Source of the DNA: CAZVIJ01 sp964626735
GTDB lineage: Bacteria > Patescibacteriota > Dojkabacteria > JAOAGR01
Reading direction: 5' to 3'
DNA length: 21,694 nucleotides
NCBI GenBank assembly: GCA_964626735.1
Contig: CAZVIJ010000030.1
Span: forward strand, 1-21,694
Positions within the stretch are counted from its first letter, which is position 1, and every line of letters starts with the position of its first letter. Positions 14,987-21,386 of this stretch are shown here, piece by piece. A program made the position numbers and the translations under genes. The notes below the pieces were generated by a model that had not been told where the DNA came from, ran no database searches, and was given only the letters and a program-made list of their open reading frames with translations.

Positions 14987-17595
14987 CAGCTTAATCGCTC
15001 ATACGTGCTCTTCTTCCGCAATCCCCAAAAGCAGCCCCCGGTAACGACAGCGGCTACTGAGCCGAGCACGTATGTCCACGTAATGTTGTTGTTGTGCATC
15101 GTGAACGTTGTCGATACAGTAGGATCTTTCAGAACGTCGACTGCACGCTTCTCCTTATAGTTCCGGTAGATGACCTCAACGTCTTGCGTACCCGTCATGA
15201 TGTTTTCGAAGCGAGACAAGCCGTTCTTATCGGTTATCACGGTGATGTTAAGGTTATTGAGCGAGACGCGGGCTCCCTGGACCGGACGTCCTTGATCGTC
15301 AAGCACTTTTACTTCCAGTACATGGGTATCCTTAAGGATTTGACCGTATGAAGTAGGTGTTGGTGTTATTTGCGGCGATGTCGAGGCTGTGTCCTCTACT
15401 TTCGTAACGTTTGCCGTCAGCGGCTGAGTTTCTGGCTCCTTCTTGGCAGTATCGGTCACGCCCAATACAGCGGGCTTTGCTTGCGTCTGGGTAGTCTTCT
15501 TCACGACCGCAGCCTTGACGACAGGCTTCTCTGCCTTTTTCACCGGCTTTTGAACCGGCTTAGGCGTAGAGGTCGGCATTGGAGTTTGTGTTGGCGAGGC
15601 AGTAGGTGTCGTCGTAGGTGTAGCTGTTGGTGTCGGAGTCATGGTCGTTGTTGGAAGGGCATCTCCTGTGAATAGCCAATATACATTGTTCCCCGAATTC
15701 GAAACCTGCTTTCCTCGAACATCAATGTAGGAAGTCTTATCGGTATTTTCGGAATCCCTAATCGAAAGGTAATCCAACTCCCTTTCCGTCGCGGTTACCT
15801 TCCAGTGCTTGCCGCTTGTTGCAGATTTCAATGTCAATACGGCTTCAGGATTTCCCTTCAATTCCAACCGCTTTACGACAATGGAAGTTGAATCCCCTTT
15901 GAACGTAAGCGTATCCGGCTTCGTGACTTTTTTGGTAAGGGTTCCGAACATAGCCGGACCTTCTATTGACTGAGCATGTCCGTCCAGCTTCACGTCGCCG
16001 AGAAGACTGAGATTCGTCGCCAGTTTATTCTTGATGTTCCCCTTAACCGTGAGCGGTGTTATATTCGTGAAATCTACATTGTCCTCGTATGTTATGTTGT
16101 CGACGACTAGATCGGCGGTTGTTACATGACGAACGTCATCTCCCGTAAAGACAAGGTTGTGAAGCGCCGTATTGAGAAGGTATGAAATTGAGTTTGCCCC
16201 GTATATCGTAACTGTCGAATTGTTATGGACAAATTTTCCGGTTTGCGCCACGGTAATCCATTTCACGTTCAATTTTCCGCTTGGGGCTTTGAACGTTCCC
16301 TTATTTACGAATAAGCCGCCGTTGAATTCGGCTGAATCTAGCTTGCCTAGATCCCAATCACTTCCGTTGACCACGACCGCCGAGTCCATATCGACCTTGT
16401 CAAAACCACGTATACCCCCTTTTTCCTCAAGCCAGAAGTTACCTCCCGAAGATTTCAAAACTCCTGAACCGTATACGATAGCATTATTGTGAATCGTCCC
16501 CATAATGGTCGGCGAAGAGCCGAGCGGCAATTCGCAGGGGGAATTTACGGTAAGCTCCCCCTTCTCTCGCGCAATACGCACCCGTTGAAAAATATCAGGC
16601 TTATTGCAGATGACTGTAGCGTTTTCGGTGCCGGTAAAGAGAACTGTTCCGCCCTCATGCACGAAGTTGCCGCCGCTAACCGTAAAGTTCCTGGAAACTT
16701 CGAGCTGCGAACGGGGAGCCTTCATAGAACCGCCTTTGACGACGAGATCCTTCACGGCAGCTTGCTTCATGCTTGTGAGGTCGATTGCATTACTCGAACT
16801 CTCAAGAATGCCGTCTGGCACGAGGAGCGAGTCGAAACCCCGTATTTGGGCATTGTCCTTCAAGGTTAGGTTTCCTTTCACATTCAATATTCCATTACCG
16901 GTCACAGAAGCGTTATCCGTCAAAAGGACGTCTGATTTGACGACCGGGTTATCTCCAAGATCGAGAGCGCAATCGGATGCCAACGCCAATGCCGGAGTGC
17001 CGGTGCTGATCGCAACGGCCTTGAAGATAGAGCCGTGGCAGGTAAGCTTCGTCCCCTCGCTTGAAGTAACCAGGGTTCCATCGCCGGGCTTGAAGTCTCC
17101 GCCGTTTACCGTGATGTTCTTGAACGGGCCGAAGCTTCCGTGGCCGATGAACGAACCTCCGTTAATTGAAAACGATTCGCCTTTAAGCTGGCTCTTTCCC
17201 GTATCGACAACACCACCGTTTTGCGTGAACTGCTGCGTCGTGAGATTGGTCTTGAGCAGAATTTTTCCGTGATAACCTCCCTCTACGATCACCCCAGCGA
17301 GATTTTGCGGCACGACATCGGCTATCGCATTTTTTGACGACGAGCCGTTGAAGGAAACCACGTCTCCCACCGAAGGAACAGTGCCGGTCGACCAATTCTT
17401 CGCACACGACCATTTATATTGGGCATCCTTATGTCCTCCGCACGAACTATCAGTTCCGCCGCCAGTCCAAGAAGCGCTTGCAGCGTCGGCCCGGTGCTTC
17501 GCCCCCATGAGGCAAAGCGTGATCAAGAAGAATGTCGCCAACGTAACGACTTTTGCGAGGGAAGAACTTTTTATCCGAGGCAGATATACTATCAT
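14986..17595 (-). CDS. Large beta-helix-like surface protein with C-terminal anchor
   Basis: The 869-aa protein has a signal peptide (hydrophobic core about 15-31, cleavage probably after ADA near 38). An SWTGGG…WSCAKNWSTGTVPSVGDVVSF opening follows, with C52 and C64 possibly a disulfide. Residues about 85-640 are Gly/Asn/Val-rich short strands repeating patterns such as NGGxF, VxGNLTL and GxIRGFD, as in right-handed beta-helix adhesins. A Thr/Pro linker (about 647-685) and a Lys/Pro/Ala spacer lead to a CarboxypepD_reg/CnaB-like Ig domain (about 760-835, VLDDQGRPVQGARVSL…TDKNGLSRF). One helix (840-860) and a basic tail RKKSTYERLS end the protein. There is no LPXTG, so it is held by its own C-terminal helix. 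It is probably an adhesin or surface-layer component; the target is unknown. Confidence 0.85.
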   Translation of the reverse strand: MIVYLPRIKSSSLAKVVTLATFFLITLCLMGAKHRADAASASWTGGGTDSSCGGHKDAQYKWSCAKNWSTGTVPSVGDVVSFNGSSSKNAIADVVPQNLAGVIVEGGYHGKILLKTNLTTQQFTQNGGVVDTGKSQLKGESFSINGGSFIGHGSFGPFKNITVNGGDFKPGDGTLVTSSEGTKLTCHGSIFKAVAISTGTPALALASDCALDLGDNPVVKSDVLLTDNASVTGNGILNVKGNLTLKDNAQIRGFDSLLVPDGILESSSNAIDLTSMKQAAVKDLVVKGGSMKAPRSQLEVSRNFTVSGGNFVHEGGTVLFTGTENATVICNKPDIFQRVRIAREKGELTVNSPCELPLGSSPTIMGTIHNNAIVYGSGVLKSSGGNFWLEEKGGIRGFDKVDMDSAVVVNGSDWDLGKLDSAEFNGGLFVNKGTFKAPSGKLNVKWITVAQTGKFVHNNSTVTIYGANSISYLLNTALHNLVFTGDDVRHVTTADLVVDNITYEDNVDFTNITPLTVKGNIKNKLATNLSLLGDVKLDGHAQSIEGPAMFGTLTKKVTKPDTLTFKGDSTSIVVKRLELKGNPEAVLTLKSATSGKHWKVTATERELDYLSIRDSENTDKTSYIDVRGKQVSNSGNNVYWLFTGDALPTTTMTPTPTATPTTTPTASPTQTPMPTSTPKPVQKPVKKAEKPVVKAAVVKKTTQTQAKPAVLGVTDTAKKEPETQPLTANVTKVEDTASTSPQITPTPTSYGQILKDTHVLEVKVLDDQGRPVQGARVSLNNLNITVITDKNGLSRFENIMTGTQDVEVIYRNYKEKRAVDVLKDPTVSTTFTMHNNNITWTYVLGSVAAVVTGGCFWGLRKKSTYERLS
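15580..15660 (-). repeat. Thr-Pro low-complexity linker coding region
   Basis: The codons encode a run of TPT, TTP and ASP steps, a stretched wall- or surface-spanning linker between the beta-helix and the spacer of the 869-aa protein. Such runs can vary in length between strains. Confidence 0.7.
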
Positions 17596-17634
17596 AAGCT
17601 TTGCTCACAATGTACCAAATATGAAAAAAATGAA

Positions 17635-17675
17635 AATACATATTGGATATTGTGTACTGTCAAAGTTTTTTGACA
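17635..17675 (-). promoter_or_regulatory. Promoter and dyad of the surface-protein gene
   Basis: On the minus strand TTGACA (17663-17658) is followed by TGTATT at 17 bp (17640-17635) or TATGTA at 15 bp. The -35 lies in a perfect 7-bp inverted repeat TGTCAAA-GTTT-TTTGACA (17658-17675). A repressor or activator bound there would control access to the -35. Confidence 0.5.
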
Positions 17676-17710
17676 ATCTGTCCAATAAAGGTGTAACAAT
17701 TTCTGTGGAC

Positions 17711-18262
17711 TTATGACAATTTTTTTATGTCATGCTCCATCCCCTTTATAACGGCGTAAAAAACACCGAGTGAAAATAGGCATACAATTACAGGCCAAAA
17801 AACGAATCGTTGTATAGTATCGCCGTTCTGAGGCTGAACGGTCGGTTCCGCCAATCCGGCCGCGACCATTACGAGCTCGACTGAAACCGGCGATTGGTCT
17901 GTTTCAGCAATATCGATGTTTTTCTCCAATGCGATATTCTCGAAATGCGCATCGATAGTATGGTGTCCTGCGTATATCTGCTTGAATGAAACTTTCCCCT
18001 CTGAGTCGCTAATAAGTGCTGCCGTATTCAAGTCGAGGATTTTCACCGCTCCTCCTTTGATAGGGTGTTTATCCTTATCGACCATCTTCACGATAATTTC
18101 GAATTCCTTAAGACTCTGTTCTGCGGTGATAGGTGTTGGTGATTCGATAGTAGTCGGTTGCGGTGTTGCAACATCTTGCGCATTAACGAAGTAGCCGAAG
18201 GTCAACATAAGAATCCCCGCTACCAACAACATGACCTTGTTGAAAGATGATAAAGCAGTCAT
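17711..18262 (-). CDS. Small secreted Ig-like protein with C-terminal anchor
   Basis: The 183-aa protein has a signal peptide (core about 9-24, cleavage likely after VNA at 28) and a short Thr/Pro linker (residues 32-46). A CarboxypepD_reg/CnaB-like domain follows at about 53-132, then one helix (about 152-170) and a basic tail. The Ig domain aligns by eye with the C-terminal domain of the 869-aa protein on the same strand: both have V-x-D-x-x-x-x-P-[VI]-x-G-[AG]-x-V, then [ST]-D-x-x-G-x-x-x-F. It therefore looks like that protein's stalk and anchor without the beta-helix. It lies just upstream of it with its own promoter. The role is probably structural in the envelope; no enzymatic motif is seen. 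Confidence 0.78.
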   Translation of the reverse strand: MTALSSFNKVMLLVAGILMLTFGYFVNAQDVATPQPTTIESPTPITAEQSLKEFEIIVKMVDKDKHPIKGGAVKILDLNTAALISDSEGKVSFKQIYAGHHTIDAHFENIALEKNIDIAETDQSPVSVELVMVAAGLAEPTVQPQNGDTIQRFVFWPVIVCLFSLGVFYAVIKGMEHDIKKLS

Positions 18263-18276
18263 AGTTCAGCGAGTAA

Positions 18277-18305
18277 AATGTAATAAAAATCGAAAATTTA
18301 AGCAA
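18277..18305 (-). promoter_or_regulatory. Promoter of the small secreted protein gene
   Basis: TTGCTT (18305-18300), exactly 17 bp, TACATT (18282-18277), then 14 nt to the ATG at 18262. No Shine-Dalgarno lies in the short leader. Confidence 0.5.
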
Positions 18306-18325
18306 CGTATACGGGTTACATATGC

Positions 18326-18355
18326 CTGACAATCTATCTGTCAGTCAGCTGTCAG
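18326..18355. promoter_or_regulatory. Candidate operator: three TGTCA-type half-sites
   Basis: CTGACA (18326-18331), CTGTCAG (18338-18344) and CTGTCAG (18349-18355) lie 11-12 bp apart, about one helical turn. The first two form an inverted pair. They are about 20 bp upstream of the -35 of the small secreted gene and about 55 bp upstream of the peptidase E start, in the shared divergent region. Confidence 0.4.
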
Positions 18356-18409
18356 GACTATCGACGCAATTGACTGGAAGAATCCTATTCTCTTTTGTAG
18401 GATACGAGC

Positions 18410-19048
18410 ATGAAGCTATTTTTGATTAGCGATACCGAGCGAATCAATGCAGAGTTGCGCAAGAGGCTTGGAACGGAAATACTGAAGCTTGGAGGACGCA
18501 TTGCGTATATCTCCTCATCGCCACAAATGTGGCCGCTGATCTGGTACCAAGCGACAGTCCGAAACTATAAGTCGATAAACCACTCGATCTCTGTAGATTA
18601 CTTCGACCTGTCCTCCAAATTTTCCGATAAAGACTTGAGGAAGCTATTGCAATATAAAATTATTCACCTATCGGGCGGCAACACCTTCGAATTTCTGGCT
18701 CAAGTACGCGAACGAGGTATGAAAGAAATCCTCGACATTTGTATCAGAGAAAACAAACTTATCGTGGGTACCAGTGCCGGTGCTATCTTGCTCACGCCTT
18801 CGATACATACTGCATCATTGGGAATCGGAGATGAGAACGATGCGGAGCTCATGGATCTAACCTCGCTTGGATATGTAAACTTCGAGTTCTACCCCCATTA
18901 CTATCCTACTCCAGAAATCGATACAGCGCTCCATCAAAGAGCAATTGATTCAGGCATTCCGCTCTATGCTACCACCGATTCACAGGGACTTTTTATCGAT
19001 AATGCGACGATACAAGTATATGGGGATGTCAAAATATTCAGGCCCTAA
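18410..19048 (+). CDS. pepE: Peptidase E family (S51) protein
   Basis: The 212-aa protein has the class I glutamine amidotransferase-like fold of peptidase E. The HLSGGNTFEFL motif (86-96) and the nucleophile elbow GTSAGAILLTP with S122 are clear. YPHYYP carries H163, matching the NPHY motif, and Asp residues at 141-149 can complete the triad. The family cleaves dipeptides with N-terminal Asp, or in relatives processes cyanophycin-type or other peptides. No signal peptide is present, so it acts in the cytoplasm, probably in peptide turnover. It is slightly shorter than E. coli PepE (229 aa). A weak TAGGAT box lies 6 nt before the ATG. It diverges from the secreted Ig-like gene. Confidence 0.85.
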   Translation: MKLFLISDTERINAELRKRLGTEILKLGGRIAYISSSPQMWPLIWYQATVRNYKSINHSISVDYFDLSSKFSDKDLRKLLQYKIIHLSGGNTFEFLAQVRERGMKEILDICIRENKLIVGTSAGAILLTPSIHTASLGIGDENDAELMDLTSLGYVNFEFYPHYYPTPEIDTALHQRAIDSGIPLYATTDSQGLFIDNATIQVYGDVKIFRP

Positions 19049-19117
19049 TTATTGAATATTTATTCCCAATGGAATATAAACGTGTTAACCAGTTTGAACT
19101 CAGTCGAGAACTGAATC

Positions 19118-19137
19118 ATCATGCTTCATGATACTAT
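19118..19137 (+). promoter_or_regulatory. Extended -10 with overlapping small dyad
   Basis: TGATACTAT (TGn plus TACTAT 19132-19137) lies 9 nt before the ATG at 19147. A 6-bp inverted repeat ATCATG-CTT-CATGAT (19118-19132) runs into it. The -35 is poor. Confidence 0.4.
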
Positions 19138-19146
19138 GAAATTATT

Positions 19147-19446
19147 ATGTGCCGTAATATAAGAATACTTGCAAACTTCGATCCTCCCGCCACGCAACAA
19201 GAAATAGACGAAGCTGCTCTTCAATTCGTGAGAAAGGTTTCCGGAATGCGAATCCCGTCTTCAAAAAATGCAGCAATGTTTGAAAAAACGGTAAAAGAAA
19301 TCTCGAAGTCTATAGCTACTATGTTGAACCAGTTGGAACATGCTGGCAAAAAGCGTAATAGAGATGTTGAAGCCGCCAAAAGAATCATGAGAAGCCAAAA
19401 ACGGTTTAGCGGGGATTCAAATCGCGCAATCGACCGTATATCTTAA
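19147..19446 (+). CDS. DUF2277 family protein
   Basis: The 99-aa protein matches the DUF2277 pattern from end to end: an MCRNIRxLxNFDPPAT start, EEI-type helix, AALQFVRKVSG, and the closing RNRDVEAAKRxxRSxKRF block. The family consists of small cytoplasmic proteins common in Actinobacteria, Proteobacteria and others, often beside unrelated enzymes; its function is unknown. The length is normal for the family and the start is fixed by the conserved MCRNIR. It precedes the DHFR-like reductase by 14 nt. Confidence 0.93.
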   Translation: MCRNIRILANFDPPATQQEIDEAALQFVRKVSGMRIPSSKNAAMFEKTVKEISKSIATMLNQLEHAGKKRNRDVEAAKRIMRSQKRFSGDSNRAIDRIS

Positions 19447-19447
19447 A

Positions 19448-19453
19448 TACAAT
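19448..19453 (+). promoter_or_regulatory. -10 box 7 nt before the reductase ATG
   Basis: TACAAT (5/6) ends 7 nt before the ATG at 19461, in the 14-nt gap after the DUF2277 gene. The same hexamer and spacing precede the VOC gene at 21387. No clear -35 is present. Confidence 0.35.
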
Positions 19454-19460
19454 AAAAACC

Positions 19461-20009
19461 ATGAGAAAAATAGTAATAACAGAATTCCTTACCCTTGACG
19501 GCGTTATGGAAGCCCCCGATAAATGGTCGCTCCAGTATTGGAATGAACAAGTTGCCCAGTTCAAGCTGGAAGAAATTATGACTGCGGAAGCGCTCCTGCT
19601 CGGCAGGGTTACCTACGAGGGATTTGCTGCAGCTTGGCCAGGCATGAGCGATCCCGCTGGTTTCGCTGACAAAATGAATTCCATGCCAAAGTATGTCGTC
19701 ACGACAACGATGAGCGAAGGTACATGGAATAATACAACGATCATCAAATCAGATATCGCAGGTGAAATTGCCAAACTCAAGGAAGGCGATGGCGGACCGG
19801 TCTTGGTAGCGGGCAGCAGCGACCTTATCCAGTTCCTGCTGGCAAATAATCTCGTCGATGAAATCCAGGTTCTGGTTTACCCGATAGCGATTGGAGCCGG
19901 CAAAAGACTATTCCAGGAAGGAACCCAGGTTAAGGTGAATCTTATCGAAACCGCCTCATATGAATCCGTTGCACTCCTGAGATACGAAGTCATAAAGCCT
20001 ACCGCTTAA
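19461..20009 (+). CDS. Dihydrofolate reductase family (RibD C-terminal) protein
   Basis: The 182-aa protein has the RibD-C/DHFR-like fold: an opening strand MRKIVITEFLTLDGVMEAP, LLLGRVTYEGFAAAWP at about 46-61, KYVVTTTM at 76-83, and the nucleotide-binding GGPVLVAGSSDLIQFLL (about 111-127). VDEIQVLVYPIAIGAGKRLF at about 132-151 completes it. Members are NAD(P)H-dependent reductases, but most stand-alone copies like this one (YyaP/YwjB-like) have no known substrate and are not the folate or riboflavin enzymes. It is probably cytoplasmic. Its TAA overlaps the stop of the converging HAD gene by 4 nt. Confidence 0.9.
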   Translation: MRKIVITEFLTLDGVMEAPDKWSLQYWNEQVAQFKLEEIMTAEALLLGRVTYEGFAAAWPGMSDPAGFADKMNSMPKYVVTTTMSEGTWNNTTIIKSDIAGEIAKLKEGDGGPVLVAGSSDLIQFLLANNLVDEIQVLVYPIAIGAGKRLFQEGTQVKVNLIETASYESVALLRYEVIKPTA

Positions 20010-20467
20010 TGCCTGAGGGTGGCGATCAGCCGCTGCTCGTCAATAAAAAGATCCATTGCATCGAGTATAGATGGTACGACAATATCCGCCTCTAGCAGAC
20101 TCATTATGTGAGCGCCTTCAGCTTGAAGCGTAACTACTCCTATTTTCGCACGCTTAAGCTTTAGGTAATCGATGTAGCCGTTGCCGATCGCCGCACAAGT
20201 TGAGGGATCTAAATTCCCTATTTGTTCGTACTTCTCCTGGGCGTCTGAAGCCTTCACGAACTCGATTTGCAGGTCGCTTGCGATGCTGACAGCATCCCCT
20301 CTCGTATCTCCCGAGAAGAATAGTAACCGGTATCCCAATTTCTTAAGCATTTCGAGCCTATCCCTAACTCCCTCAACGAGCACTCCCCCTACAGTTAGCG
20401 TACCGTTGAGATCGAATACGATGGTTTTTATTTCGATTTCCCCTTCTCCCGGAATAATAAACTTCAT
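20006..20467 (-). CDS. HAD-like protein, soluble P-type ATPase domain type (COG4087-like)
   Basis: The 153-aa protein starts MKFIIPGEGEIEIKTIVFDLNGTL and resembles the stand-alone P-type-ATPase-like HAD group, which shares the opening IPG…LVLDYNGTLA and the closing SILDALDLL…RLIATLR. Motif I has D19 and N21 (DLNGT), motif II S52 (FSGDT), motif III K79, and motif IV is GNGYID with D100 instead of GNGxND. The second Asp of DxD is Asn, as in that group, and it probably hydrolyses or binds a phosphate compound; its substrate is unknown. The frame continues to 20500, but TATACT lies 6 nt before the ATG at 20467 and homology starts there. Confidence 0.83.
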   Translation of the reverse strand: MKFIIPGEGEIEIKTIVFDLNGTLTVGGVLVEGVRDRLEMLKKLGYRLLFFSGDTRGDAVSIASDLQIEFVKASDAQEKYEQIGNLDPSTCAAIGNGYIDYLKLKRAKIGVVTLQAEGAHIMSLLEADIVVPSILDAMDLFIDEQRLIATLRH

Positions 20468-20473
20468 GCCCAT

Positions 20474-20479
20474 AGTATA
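20474..20479 (-). promoter_or_regulatory. -10 box of the HAD gene
   Basis: TATACT (5/6) on the minus strand ends 6 nt before the ATG at 20467, again placing the expected transcript start at the start codon. The -35 is weak. Confidence 0.4.
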
Positions 20480-20520
20480 CAACGATTGCCAAACATACAA
20501 AATCTTGACGCCTATTGTTT

Positions 20521-20550
20521 CAGATAATCAGGAAAACGCTGATGAATCTG
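20521..20550. repeat. Interrupted inverted repeat in the divergent region
   Basis: CAGAT-A-ATCAG, a 7-nt loop, then CTGAT-GA-ATCTG: two 5-bp arms on each side with an asymmetric interruption. It lies between the HAD and DUF2975 promoters, 15 bp left of the perfect operator-like dyad. It could be a second regulator site or an RNA hairpin. Confidence 0.35.
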
Positions 20551-20564
20551 CCTAAAAGATCCAG

Positions 20565-20598
20565 ATCGTAAATCAACACATATTTATTGATTTACGAT
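20565..20598. promoter_or_regulatory. Perfect 12-bp inverted repeat, likely operator
   Basis: ATCGTAAATCAA (20565-20576) and TTGATTTACGAT (20587-20598) are perfect reverse complements with a 10-nt spacer. The right arm starts exactly at the -35 hexamer TTGATT (20587-20592). Binding here would block RNA polymerase. The XRE-family gene two genes on is the obvious candidate regulator. Confidence 0.65.
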
Positions 20599-20615
20599 AA
20601 ATCATATGGTAGAAT
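20587..20615 (+). promoter_or_regulatory. Promoter of the DUF2975-XRE operon
   Basis: TTGATT (20587-20592), exactly 17 bp, TAGAAT (20610-20615) with the TGn extension (TGG) before the -10. The ATG at 20629 follows 13 nt later. Confidence 0.6.
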
Positions 20616-20628
20616 CTACGCAATAGCC

Positions 20629-21093
20629 ATGAAAAAAGGATCTACACTATTCTTGAAATCGGTCGTAGTGCTTATCGGTATCGCCGTACTAGCATTATGC
20701 CTCATCGGATTACCGGCAGGTATCCGGTATGAGCGTACCGGCATGTATCGTCCAATCTTGCTCTTCCTTTATATCCCTGCGATACCGTTCTTCTACGCGT
20801 TGTACCAAGCTATGATACTGCTCGGGTATATCGACAGGAATACTGCATTCTCCTTGCTCTCGGTGAGAGCCCTCAGGAATATCAAGTATTGCGCCGGATC
20901 AATAAGTTTGCTTTTTGCAGCCAGCATGCCCTATGTCTACTATGTTGCCGATAAGGATGATGCTCCTGGTGTCATCCTGATCGGTCTTATTATCATCTTC
21001 GCATCTTTCGTAATAGCCGTCTTCGCAGCAGTTCTCCAAAAATTGCTGCAGAACGCTGCAGAGCTTAAATCAGAAAATGACCTAACCGTATAA
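20629..21093 (+). CDS. DUF2975 four-helix membrane protein
   Basis: The 154-aa protein has four hydrophobic helices (about 9-32, 43-63, 81-102, 108-137) and the family opening MKKGSTLFLKSVVVLIG…LCLIGLP. DUF2975 proteins are small integral membrane proteins that in many genomes sit directly before a short XRE regulator of the YozG type, as here. The membrane partner may sense a signal or hold the regulator, but the mechanism is not established. A TTG at 20587 could extend the frame, but it lies inside the operator dyad and upstream of the -10, so the ATG is right. The stop is 5 nt before the XRE start. Confidence 0.9.
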   Translation: MKKGSTLFLKSVVVLIGIAVLALCLIGLPAGIRYERTGMYRPILLFLYIPAIPFFYALYQAMILLGYIDRNTAFSLLSVRALRNIKYCAGSISLLFAASMPYVYYVADKDDAPGVILIGLIIIFASFVIAVFAAVLQKLLQNAAELKSENDLTV

Positions 21094-21098
21094 AGAGT

Positions 21099-21305
21099 AT
21101 GGCAATAATAATCAATATCGATGTGATGTTGGCCAAGCGCAAAATGAGCGTGACGGAGCTTGCGGAAAAAGTAGGCATTACGTTGGCCAATTTATCAATC
21201 CTCAAAAACGGCAAAGCGAAGGCGATTCGGCTCTCGACGCTTGAAGCCATCTGTAAAGCCCTTCAATGTCAACCTGGAGATATATTGGAATATAAAAGCG
21301 AATAA
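21099..21305 (+). CDS. Short XRE-family helix-turn-helix regulator (YozG-like)
   Basis: The 68-aa protein is almost entirely one Cro/C1-type HTH: MAIIINIDVMLAKRKMSVTE, then LAEKVGITLANLSILKNGKA (turn plus recognition helix, about 21-40) and LSTLEAICKALQCQPGDIL. There is no extra sensing domain, so a partner, probably the DUF2975 membrane protein 5 nt upstream, may control it. It likely binds the 12-bp inverted repeat on its own operon's -35 (autoregulation; inference). It starts right after the DUF2975 stop with a weak AGAG before the ATG. Confidence 0.93.
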   Translation: MAIIINIDVMLAKRKMSVTELAEKVGITLANLSILKNGKAKAIRLSTLEAICKALQCQPGDILEYKSE

Positions 21306-21350
21306 CGAACTTGCCGTAGGCATCTTTAGCTGATTTACATAGGCATAAAC

Positions 21351-21379
21351 TTTACAAACGGAAACTTCGTCAATACAAT
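21351..21379 (+). promoter_or_regulatory. Near-consensus promoter of the VOC gene
   Basis: TTTACA (21351-21356, 5/6), exactly 17 bp, TACAAT (21374-21379, 5/6), then 7 nt to the ATG at 21387. This is the best case for a leaderless mRNA in the window. Confidence 0.6.
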
Positions 21380-21386
21380 GTGATTT

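Noticed and set aside
14986..15100. Sortase-type LPXTG anchor at the C-terminus of the 869-aa protein
   Set aside because: No LPXTG-like motif precedes the C-terminal helix; the basic tail alone fits a simple membrane anchor.
16604..17272. 222-codon plus-strand frame inside the beta-helix gene
   Set aside because: It is antisense to a low-complexity coding region, which often leaves long open frames; no promoter or domain supports it.
19061..19076. Hairpin TATTCC-CAAT-GGAATA after peptidase E as a terminator
   Set aside because: The stem is only 6 bp, AT-rich, and lacks a following T-run.
20468..20500. Start of the HAD protein 11 codons upstream
   Set aside because: The region contains the -10 box, and similarity to the HAD group begins at the internal MKFIIPG.
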